Assembly (NCBI RefSeq): GCF_014649695.1
Contig: NZ_BMTN01000001.1
Location: 896,701-960,700 of the forward strand
DNA length: 64,000 nucleotides
Direction of reading: 5' to 3'
Source: Streptomyces kurssanovii
GTDB taxonomy: Bacteria > Actinomycetota > Actinomycetes > Streptomycetales > Streptomycetaceae
Made by a program: the position numbers and the translations under genes. Positions 1-6,902 of the stretch are shown piece by piece (the first letter of the stretch is position 1; each line of letters starts with the position of its first letter). The notes below the pieces were generated by a model, which was given only the letters and a program-made list of their open reading frames with translations, was not told where the DNA came from and searched no databases.

Positions 1-412
1 CGACAGCCTCTTGTGACTGCTTGGAGAAGGTGTGCCCAGGGCTCAGGGCCGTACGCGCCGACGTGACTGCCAGCACCCACAGGGCCAGGGACAGCAAGGC
101 CGGCCCCAGCATGCCGAACGTGGCGAACAGGACAAGGACAGTGAGCGGCGCGGCCACCGAGAGGACTGCTCCCAAGGCGCGCACCGCACCGGTGTGCGCG
201 AGTGCCCACCACACGCCGACGGCTGCGAGCGCCACCCCGGCCATGCCGACCAGCACCCACAGGACGCTCCGCAGACCGGCGGCGACGAGCGGCACCATGA
301 TGCTCGCCAGCAGGGCGAGCACGGCGAGGCGGGCGCGTCCGGCGCTGCCCTGGCGAGAGGGCGCGGGCCGTGCCGCTCTTGATCTCCTCGTGTGTCCTGC
401 GTGGGTTCCCAC
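1..412 (-). CDS. N-terminal membrane part of a probable diacylglycerol-kinase-family protein (partial)
   Basis: The gene runs off the left edge of the window, so only about 137 N-terminal residues are visible. The GTG at 412 is preceded by GGAGGG at a good distance. After a basic N-terminus of about 30 residues come three to four hydrophobic helices (VLALLASIMVPLVAAGL, SVLWVLVGMAGVALAAVGVW, LGAVLSVAAPLTVLVLFATF, LLSLALWVLAVTSA). This arrangement resembles the membrane N-terminus found before the YegS/diacylglycerol-kinase catalytic domain in many Streptomyces proteins, but the catalytic part lies outside the window. The assignment is therefore from family memory and tentative. It is co-directional with the small membrane protein genes to its right. 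Confidence 0.5.
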   Translation of the reverse strand, partial: MGTHAGHTRRSRAARPAPSRQGSAGRARLAVLALLASIMVPLVAAGLRSVLWVLVGMAGVALAAVGVWWALAHTGAVRALGAVLSVAAPLTVLVLFATFGMLGPALLSLALWVLAVTSARTALSPGHTFSKQSQEAV

Positions 413-494
413 TGGTCGTCCCTCCGATCCTCGGGCACGCTTCCCTCCGCCCTCCCGCGCCTTCCGCCCGTGGCCGGCTCACACCCGTGCTCGG

Positions 495-929
495 TCAGCG
501 CCGCTCGGACAGTTCGGAGAGGTTGCCGCGCTCGACCACGCACAGGGCCCAGATGATGAAGCCGGAGAGCGCGATCATCACGATCGACCACACCGGGTAG
601 TACGGCAGGGAGAGGAAGTTGCCGATGATGACGAGTCCGGCGATGCCCACGCCGGTGACGCGCGCCCACATCGCGGTCCGGAGCAGTCCGATGCTGACGA
701 TCACGGCGAGCGCCCCAAGGACGAGGTGGATCCATCCCCAACTGGTCAGGTCGAACTCGAACACGTAGTTGGGCGTCGTGACGAAGATGTCGTCCTCGGC
801 GATGGCCATGATGCCCCGGAAGATGTCGAGCACACCGACGAGGAAGAGCATCACGGCTGCGAAGACCGTCAGGCCGGTTGCCCATTCCTGCTTCGGCGTG
901 TCCGTCGGGCGAGTGTGTGTCGCGGTCAT
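495..929 (-). CDS. DUF7144 family membrane protein
   Basis: A 144-residue protein with four predicted membrane helices at about residues 19-39, 64-84, 89-109 and 112-132. The soluble N-terminus is short and polar, and the segment between helices 1 and 2 reads FRGIMAIAEDDIFVTTPNYV. That DIFV...NYVF segment followed by a W-rich helix is characteristic of the actinobacterial DUF7144 family, whose function is unknown. It lies 30 bp downstream of the SHOCT-domain gene on the same strand and is probably cotranscribed. The ATG at 929 is the only start that keeps the family-like N-terminus. Confidence 0.8.
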   Translation of the reverse strand: MTATHTRPTDTPKQEWATGLTVFAAVMLFLVGVLDIFRGIMAIAEDDIFVTTPNYVFEFDLTSWGWIHLVLGALAVIVSIGLLRTAMWARVTGVGIAGLVIIGNFLSLPYYPVWSIVMIALSGFIIWALCVVERGNLSELSERR

Positions 930-959
930 GTCGCGCCTCGTTTCGTGGTGCTCGGATGC

Positions 960-1421
960 TCAGCGTCCGGAGGTGTGAGGGGTGGAGCCCGAGTGCTCCG
1001 CCGGGCCGTGGCCGGTAAGGACCAGTTCCTTCGCCCTGCGGAACTCCTCGTCCGTGATGGCGCCGCGGTCGCGGATCTCGGACAGTCTGGCGAGCTCGTC
1101 GACGCTGCTGGACCGCCCGCCCGCGGCTTCCCTGACATACGCGTCGAACGCCTCCTGCTGCGACCGCGCCTTCGCCACCTCTCGGCGGCCCATGTTCTTG
1201 CCGCGGGCGATCACGTAGACGAACACGCCCAGGAAGGGCAGGAGGATGCAGAACAGGAGCCAGCCGGTCTTCGCCCAGCCGTTCAGCGCGTCGTCACGGA
1301 AGATGTCGGCGACGATCCGGAAGAGCAGGACGAACCACATGATCCACAGGAAGAAGAAGAGCATGGCCCAGAAGGCGCCCAGCAGCGGAAAGTCGTACGC
1401 CAAATAGGTCTGCGCGGTCAT
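960..1421 (-). CDS. SHOCT domain-containing membrane protein
   Basis: A 153-residue protein with two strongly hydrophobic segments, about residues 13-40 and 52-72, followed by a charged region and a C-terminal SHOCT motif (about 112-138: VDELARLSEIRDRGAITDEE then F-RRAK). The layout of an N-terminal PLDc_N-like membrane hairpin plus a SHOCT tail is common in Streptomyces small membrane proteins. SHOCT is thought to mediate oligomerisation, and no enzymatic role is visible. The frame stays open upstream of the ATG at 1421, but that extension is low-complexity R/G/P sequence and is not believed. It precedes the DUF7144 gene by 30 bp. Confidence 0.8.
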   Translation of the reverse strand: MTAQTYLAYDFPLLGAFWAMLFFFLWIMWFVLLFRIVADIFRDDALNGWAKTGWLLFCILLPFLGVFVYVIARGKNMGRREVAKARSQQEAFDAYVREAAGGRSSSVDELARLSEIRDRGAITDEEFRRAKELVLTGHGPAEHSGSTPHTSGR

Positions 1422-1645
1422 GTCCGGCCTCCGTCCCGGGCGTTCGCCCGGCAGCGGTTCTCTGTCACCTTCAGCGTGCCCACGGCGATCACCGGGCGCC
1501 TCACCCGGCGCGGGTGAGTGTGCGCGCTGCGCTGTGATCGCCGCCGCTCGACCCGTTCCCCGCCGTCTCGGACGAGGAGTCGCTGCCCTGCCGCGGTTGC
1601 GGGGCGCGGCGGCCGCCTTCGGGGCCACGGGTTGCCGATCACGGC

Positions 1646-2992
1646 TCAGGAAGCGGCACGGTCCGCCGTCCGGCCGGTCGGTCCGGAGGCGGCCGCGAGG
1701 ATCGCCAGGACGATCAGGACGGCCAGGGCGACGCCGAGGACGAGCGCCACCGCTCCGACCGTGGGGTGGTTCCAGAGCACCAGCGCCAACGCTGCTGCCG
1801 CGACGATCCCACCCGTGGTCCACGCCCGGTGGTCCGCCAGCCTGCGTCCGGTGGACCCGGTGCGCACTCCCGCGCGGCGCAGGCCCCGGCCGGCGGCCGT
1901 CGTACTCCGGTCCGCCAGCGCGCGGACGGCGCGGGCGGGGCGTCCGGGACCGTAGAGGTACGCGATCAGTGCCGTGATCACCGACACGACCAGCAGTGTG
2001 CGCGTGCTGTCGCGCAGGAAGCGGACGAACGTGTCGTAGATCGCCGCGGCCGCGTCGGGGGGCAGTGCCGTGGGCGGGACAGAGTCCAGATAGACACGTC
2101 TGACGACGGCGAGAGCGACGAGCAGCACGACCATCATCACGCCGACACCCGTCGCGGTGATCATCAGCATCACCCGGTGTGCCGGAGCGGTCCACACGGC
2201 GAGGGCGGCGAGTGCGACGGTCAGCACGGGCAGCCAGACGCCCAGGACGTCCAGCAGGCGCATGGCGTCCTGCGCCTTGCCCAGCTCCTCCGTCTGGAAC
2301 AGCGTGATCGTCCGGTCGGTGTCCGGGATGGCGGCGGCCTTGTCGAAGCCCGCGTCGACGAGTCGCTCCCGTGCCTGGTCGACGACCTCGCCCACATCCA
2401 GTTGGATGGTGCCCCCCTCGGCGCGCAGGGCGCCCCCGCCGTCATCGGTGAGCATGTTCACCACCGCGGCGTGCGACCGCCGGTTGGCGCCTTCCCAGGC
2501 CTGCTGGAAGGCGTCGCTGGTGATCACACCGCGGACGGTGCGGTCCACGACGTTCCTGACCGCGTCCTGCAGGGGGGCGGTAAGGGCGTCGGCCCCCTCC
2601 ACGACGCGGGGTGGTGCTCCCGCGTCCTGGAGTGCCTTGGTGAGCGAGTCCGTCACCGCCCCGACGTCCACCCGCTCCACCACGCGGTCGGTGAGCCGGT
2701 TGATCACGGCGTCCTGTACGGGCGGCGCGGATGCCAGCGGCGCCATGGTCTCCACGTACCTGTCGGTGTCGGAGACCGTGTCCTGGACCCAGGCCGCGAC
2801 GACGGCCAGGGGCGCGAGCAGAAGTGTCAGCACGAGCAGCACGGAGGAGCCCGCCCGGCGTACCCGCCGGTGGCGCACCGCCGCGAGGCGGCGCAGCCGC
2901 TCGTACTCCGCACGTTCCTCGGGGGTGAGGGCGTGCTTGCCGTTCGCGGCTCCGCCGGAGTCGGAAGGACCGGGAGGCGCAGTCGGGTACAC
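1646..2992 (-). CDS. multi-pass integral membrane protein, function unknown
   Basis: About 448 residues from the GTG at 2992, which follows GAGGAG at 5 nt; an in-frame ATG at 3055 would overlap the upstream gene and lacks a comparable site. A basic N-terminus (ALTPEERAEYERLRRLAAV) precedes a membrane helix at about residues 49-67. A soluble domain of about 170 residues rich in D/V/R follows (DRYVETMAPLA... and two VVDRTVRGVI-like stretches). Helices then appear around VLTVALAALAVW, VGVMMVVLLVALAVV, LLVVSVITALIAYL, IVAAAALALVLW and the C-terminal VALVLGVALAVLIVLAILAA. The family is widespread in Streptomyces but has no known role. It ends about 225 bp before the SHOCT gene. Confidence 0.75.
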   Translation of the reverse strand: MYPTAPPGPSDSGGAANGKHALTPEERAEYERLRRLAAVRHRRVRRAGSSVLLVLTLLLAPLAVVAAWVQDTVSDTDRYVETMAPLASAPPVQDAVINRLTDRVVERVDVGAVTDSLTKALQDAGAPPRVVEGADALTAPLQDAVRNVVDRTVRGVITSDAFQQAWEGANRRSHAAVVNMLTDDGGGALRAEGGTIQLDVGEVVDQARERLVDAGFDKAAAIPDTDRTITLFQTEELGKAQDAMRLLDVLGVWLPVLTVALAALAVWTAPAHRVMLMITATGVGVMMVVLLVALAVVRRVYLDSVPPTALPPDAAAAIYDTFVRFLRDSTRTLLVVSVITALIAYLYGPGRPARAVRALADRSTTAAGRGLRRAGVRTGSTGRRLADHRAWTTGGIVAAAALALVLWNHPTVGAVALVLGVALAVLIVLAILAAASGPTGRTADRAAS

Positions 2993-3017
2993 GGGTACTC
3001 CTCGGGGCGTTGCGGTG

Positions 3018-3350
3018 TCAGGCCGCAGGAGGGGGACCTTGCGGCCCCGGGACATGCGTCCTCGCGAGCGCAGCCCGCCATGAGAGGGCGACCACCGCTT
3101 CAGCGAGGCCGAGCAGGACGAGCCACAGGCCGAGCAGCCGGGTCAGGGCGTCGGCCGACTCGGTCAGCACGGCGAGAACCACGGCGCCCGCGACGATGCC
3201 GAGCACCGCGGCGCCCAGGAGCCAGATCCTGCAACGGCCGCGCCGGGCAAGGACGTACGCACGCGGGATCGCCGCCCCTCGGACCTGGGTCGATTCGTCG
3301 GGGTGGTGCTGCTGCCCGGCGCGCGATGTCTGACGATGCGGCACGGTCAT
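3018..3350 (-). CDS. small two-helix membrane protein, HdeD/DUF308-like
   Basis: A 110-residue protein from the ATG at 3350, with GGAGAAG just upstream. The N-terminal half is polar. Then come two helices, WLLGAAVLGIVAGAVVLAVL and LLGLWLVLLGLAEAVVAL, joined by a short acidic loop (TESADALTR). The short repeats of hydrophobic residues resemble a single unit of the DUF308/HdeD family, usually found in tandem, but the match is a guess from pattern. The stop lies 25 bp before the start of the next membrane gene, suggesting one transcript. Confidence 0.65.
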   Translation of the reverse strand: MTVPHRQTSRAGQQHHPDESTQVRGAAIPRAYVLARRGRCRIWLLGAAVLGIVAGAVVLAVLTESADALTRLLGLWLVLLGLAEAVVALSWRAALARTHVPGPQGPPPAA

Positions 3351-3641
3351 GGCTTCTCCACGCGTGATCGAGCGGTTGCTCCAGGACGTCCGCGGGGTGG
3401 TGCCAGGGGGCGGTTGGCCACCCGACCGCTTCAGGATCACGCCGGTCACCCGGGTCAGGGGTCACCCAGCACGGGTGATTCTGCGACGCCGCCCTTGCGG
3501 TGAGGTACGTGTCAGTCCGGACCCACGACTCGATCCGGCCCCCACGAGGGCGGGACGGCTGCTGCTCGTCGGCGTCGCCACGCGGGTGCCGGCGAACGCT
3601 GTCCGGGTGGGCCGGGTCTGCTGTCCCTCTTCGGCCGCCTG

Positions 3642-3849
3642 TGCGGGGCGTCCCTCGCACAGGCCCATGCCCGCTCGGGCGATCCATAGCCTTGGCCGCC
3701 TACTGTGGGGCAGCGACCGCTTCGACCGCGCGCTCGCGAAGTTCGCGCAGATCTACGCCGAGCAAATCTACGCCGACCAGAACCGGCGGGACCACGAGGC
3801 ACCGGAAGCCCCCTGTCGCTCCGGACGGATCACGGGGGAGCAGCGCTGA
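3642..3849 (+). pseudogene. C-terminal remnant of a DUF2252 gene, frameshifted
   Basis: Reading across three frames recovers the conserved C-terminus of DUF2252 proteins: first CGASLAQAHARSGDP (3642-3686), then after a shift IALAAYCG, then after another shift GSDRFDRALAKFAQIYAEQ to the stop at 3847-3849, ending RSGRITGEQR. Intact members read AHARSGD..AIAAYLG..D.FDRAL..FA..YADQNERDY in one frame. A short internal duplication (YAEQI then YADQN) is also present. No upstream portion of the roughly 430-residue family is left, because the neighbouring membrane gene on the other strand begins about 300 bp away. Identification is from motif memory. Confidence 0.75.
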
Positions 3850-3943
3850 CGCTCCCGTCGGCCACCGTGTGAGGTCGCCCGACGGGGCGCAGGGCGGCCG
3901 TGGTGAAAGGCTCCCGTGCGGAGCCGGTGTCCCCGCCGCCCTG

Positions 3944-4141
3944 TCACTCCGGCAACTGCCGCATCTCCATGACGCGCAACCCGAGCGACTGGCAGCGTGC
4001 CAGCAGACCGTACAGGTGCGCTTCGTCCACGACAGGACCGAACAGGACCGTCTGCCCGGACATCACCACGTGGCCCAGCTCCGGAAAAGCCTTGGCCAAG
4101 GTTTCCGACAAGTGTCCCTCGACGCGGATCTCGTAGCGCAC
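3944..4141 (-). CDS. conserved small Streptomyces protein of unknown function
   Basis: A 65-residue protein reading VRYEIRVEGHLSETLAKAFP near its start and ending SLGLRVMEMRQLPE. The GTG at 4141 is chosen because GGGAGG sits 7 nt upstream; the frame is open further upstream but that extension is arginine-rich and family-unlike. Highly similar short proteins occur widely in Streptomyces. The mixed alpha/beta pattern (strand RYEIRV, helix, strand VLFG, helix HLYGLLARCQSLG, strand LRVMEM) suggests a small ferredoxin-like fold. No catalytic residue is evident. Confidence 0.75.
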   Translation of the reverse strand: MRYEIRVEGHLSETLAKAFPELGHVVMSGQTVLFGPVVDEAHLYGLLARCQSLGLRVMEMRQLPE

Positions 4142-4274
4142 GAGCAGTCCTCCCATGGACGTGCTTGGGACAGGCGGACGAGCCCCTTTCCTGCGATCGT
4201 CCCCCCTGTACTCCACCGCGCACATCACCCGCGGCAGGTGACCCGTCGCACGGCGGCGACGGGCCGACACGTCC

Positions 4275-4799
4275 TCAATGAGTCAGAAAGATCTTGAAAC
4301 AGACGATCAGTAGACCGAGCAACAGATTGACCGACGCGGTGACGGCCACGAGCCGCCGCGGAGCACCGGCGCGGCGTGCCGCAGCCATGGACCAGCCCAC
4401 CTGGCCGGCCACAGCGACGGACAGAGCCGCCCAGAGGGCACCCGGCACATCAAGGCCCAGGAGCGGACTGACGGCCACCGCGGCGGCCGGCGGAACGGCA
4501 GCCTTGACGATCGGCCACTCCTCGCGGCACACGCGCAGCACGACCCGGCGGTTCGGAGCCTGCTGCGCCAGGCGTTCCCCGAACAGCTGGGCATGCACGT
4601 GCGCGATCCAGAACACCAGTGAGGTGACGAGTAGAAGCAGCACCAGCTCGGTGCGTGGGAACGAGCCCAGCGAGCCGGCGCCGATCACCACGGAGGCGGC
4701 GAGCATCGATCCGTAGACGCCGCCCGTATAGTCCGCGTGGGCGCGGTGCCCGGCATCGCCCGCCCCCCGCGGTGTGTCCGGGTCCCTGCTGCTGGGCAC
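4275..4799 (-). CDS. integral membrane protein
   Basis: A 174-residue protein starting with GTG at 4799, preceded by AGGGGAG. After about 25 polar residues there are four to five hydrophobic segments: SMLAASVVIGAGSLGS, LVLLLLVTSLVFWIAHVHA, AAVPPAAAVAVSPLLG, GALWAALSVAVAGQVGWSMA and LVAVTASVNLLLGLLIVCFK. The HVHAQLFGERL segment after helix 2 is a recognisable feature of this Streptomyces family, whose role is unknown. It starts only 18 bp after the MFS exporter stop and is therefore likely the last gene of that transcript. Confidence 0.75.
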   Translation of the reverse strand: MPSSRDPDTPRGAGDAGHRAHADYTGGVYGSMLAASVVIGAGSLGSFPRTELVLLLLVTSLVFWIAHVHAQLFGERLAQQAPNRRVVLRVCREEWPIVKAAVPPAAAVAVSPLLGLDVPGALWAALSVAVAGQVGWSMAAARRAGAPRRLVAVTASVNLLLGLLIVCFKIFLTH

Positions 4800-4817
4800 T
4801 GGTGACTCCCCTCGGAA

Positions 4818-6443
4818 TCAGCGCGTCGATCCGGTCGCGCCGGCCGAGGTGCCGTCGTCCGGCCGCGGGCGGCTTTCCCGGGCGGTCGGGAGGTGCGGCG
4901 TGACCAGGAAGCCGGCCAGAGCGATCCCGCCGGTGGCGAGGATCGCCGCCTTCAGGCCGTCCAACTGTGCGGAGGCATAGGCGTCCGCGACGGCATCGAC
5001 CTCGGACGGCGGCAACCCGGCACGCTCGGCCGCGGAGCGCACCTGATCGGTGGGGACGAAGGTGACTCCCGCCTGGAGAGCGACACCGACCTGCTCGCGG
5101 GTCTCTGCGGAAAGCCGCGGGTTGTCCGCCACCTGCGTGGTGAAGGCGTGCGCCAGCGCACCGATGAGGATCGACCCGATGAGCGCGGTGCCCAGTGCTG
5201 ATCCCAGATTCTGTGCCGTGAACTGGAGTCCTCCGGCCTCGCTGCGTTCCTCCTCGCCGACGCCGGACTGGACGACGTTGCCCAGCTGCGAGGCGAGCAG
5301 GCCCACACCCACGCCCAGCAGGGCCATCGCTCCGGCGAATTGCGCGTCGTCGATGACCGGGTCGATGGTGGCCAGCAGCCACACGACCGCCGCCGCCAGG
5401 GTCAGCAGAGCCAACCGGACCACCCGGCGCGGCCCCAGCACCCGCCCCAGCGGGGCGGCGGACAAGGACGTCGCGAACATGGTGACGGAAACCGGAAGCA
5501 GGCGCAGCCCCGTCTGGAAGGCGTCGAAACCCTGAACCACCTGCAAGTACAGCGGGATGGCGAAGAACAGCCCCAGCAGGATGAGGTTCTGGCTCAACAG
5601 CGTCATCAGGCCGGAGCGAAGCACGGGCCTGCGCAGCAGGGACAAGTGCATGAGGGGGTCCGCGCCCTGCTGCTCCCGCCGCCGCTCCCAGTACCGGAAG
5701 AGGGCCAGGACGGCCGCCCCGGCACCGACGACGAACAGTGTCGGGGCGAAGCCGAGGACCGTGAACGGAGGGTTGCGGGGCTGCACCCATCCCCAGGTGC
5801 TGCTCTGCAGCACCCCGAGCACGCCCAGCGCGAGTCCGGTCGCGGAGAGCACCGCACCGACCACATCCAGCCGGGGACGAGGGCCGGTCGGGGCGGAGGC
5901 CGCGATCATCCGGTGGCACAACAGGACGGCCACGACGACCAGGACCTCACCTGCGAAGACCAGCCGCCAGGTCAGGTACGTCGTCACCCAGCCGCCCAGC
6001 AGCGGGCCGACCGCGATCCCGGCGCCGGCGAGCCCGCCGATGACCGCGTAGGCGACGGCCCGGTCCCGCCCGCGGTACGACTCCGCGACGAGGGCGGCCA
6101 TGGCCGGCAGCACCATGGCGGCGCCGATCCCCTCGATGACGGACCAACCCAGCAGAAGGACCCCCAGCGTGGGCGCCACGGCGGTCAGAGCCGACCCCAC
6201 GCCGTACACGACCAGCCCCAGAAGGAACATGCGGCGGCGCCCCACGATGTCACCGAACCTGCCGCCGATGATCATGAACGCCGCCATGACGAGCGCGTAC
6301 AGGGTGATGACGGCCTGGATCGCGGTGACCTCCGTGTCGAAGTCCTCGACCAGCTGACTGATGGAGACGTTCATGACGGACGTGTCCAGGACCATCAGGA
6401 ACTGGGCCGTACCGAGGACGATCAGAGCCCGCCAGTGCTTCAC
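4818..6443 (-). CDS. DHA2-family (14-TMS) MFS drug exporter
   Basis: About 541 residues. MFS motif C-like and motif A signatures are visible: WRALIVLGTAQFLMVLDTSV in helix 1, GRFGDIVGRRRMFLLG after helix 2, and LVAESYRGRDRAVAYAVIGG leading into AVGPLLGGWVTTYLTWR in helix 5. Fourteen hydrophobic helices and the LDTSVMNVS motif place it with EmrB/QacA-type proton-coupled exporters of lipophilic drugs. GTG at 6443 is preferred over GTG at 6452 because GAGG lies 8 nt before it and the resulting MKHWRAL start is family-typical. A LuxR-type regulator lies about 460 bp upstream on the same strand and may control it. The substrate cannot be inferred. Confidence 0.9.
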   Translation of the reverse strand: MKHWRALIVLGTAQFLMVLDTSVMNVSISQLVEDFDTEVTAIQAVITLYALVMAAFMIIGGRFGDIVGRRRMFLLGLVVYGVGSALTAVAPTLGVLLLGWSVIEGIGAAMVLPAMAALVAESYRGRDRAVAYAVIGGLAGAGIAVGPLLGGWVTTYLTWRLVFAGEVLVVVAVLLCHRMIAASAPTGPRPRLDVVGAVLSATGLALGVLGVLQSSTWGWVQPRNPPFTVLGFAPTLFVVGAGAAVLALFRYWERRREQQGADPLMHLSLLRRPVLRSGLMTLLSQNLILLGLFFAIPLYLQVVQGFDAFQTGLRLLPVSVTMFATSLSAAPLGRVLGPRRVVRLALLTLAAAVVWLLATIDPVIDDAQFAGAMALLGVGVGLLASQLGNVVQSGVGEEERSEAGGLQFTAQNLGSALGTALIGSILIGALAHAFTTQVADNPRLSAETREQVGVALQAGVTFVPTDQVRSAAERAGLPPSEVDAVADAYASAQLDGLKAAILATGGIALAGFLVTPHLPTARESRPRPDDGTSAGATGSTR

Positions 6444-6902
6444 GCTGTCCACCTCGCCGAGTCGGCCGGAACGCCGACAAAGTCACCGGGCAGCGGCCGG
6501 CGCATGCCCCGCCGCTCCTCCCATCGGAACCGAAGAACCCGCCCCGCGCCTCACCCGTGACGGGGGAATGGACCGGATCCCTGGAGAGCCTGTGCCGGTC
6601 GCGCATGGCCCGGTCATGGCGCTACCGGGCGCTGCTCGTCGCGCGGCCCACGGGTTTCTCGAGGACCGCGCGCCGGTCCCGAGGCTCGGTCGGCGGCGTC
6701 CTTCTGCTGGTCCAGGGAGAGAGCAGCCGTGATCAGGCCAAGTGAGTGAACGATTGCGGAAAGTCACCGACCCGGCCGACCCCAAGGCCGTTGCACCGCC
6801 ACGACGTCGTCAGCCAGGACAGCGAGGCCGGTCCTCATGCCGAGCTGCGGCTGCGTCGGGTACCAGGACGCGGTGGACGGGCGCGCAGAACCGGCAGAGC
6901 CA
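6444..6902. other. intergenic region between LuxR regulator and exporter
   Basis: No gene is convincing here. A 62-codon plus-strand frame (6557-6745) is arginine-rich with no recognisable feature. The region should contain the promoter of the exporter gene, but no clear -10/-35 pair was seen by eye. Confidence 0.4.

Noticed and set aside
6557-6745. Small plus-strand frame in the gap before the LuxR gene
   Set aside because: Arginine-rich, no ribosome binding site, no conserved pattern.
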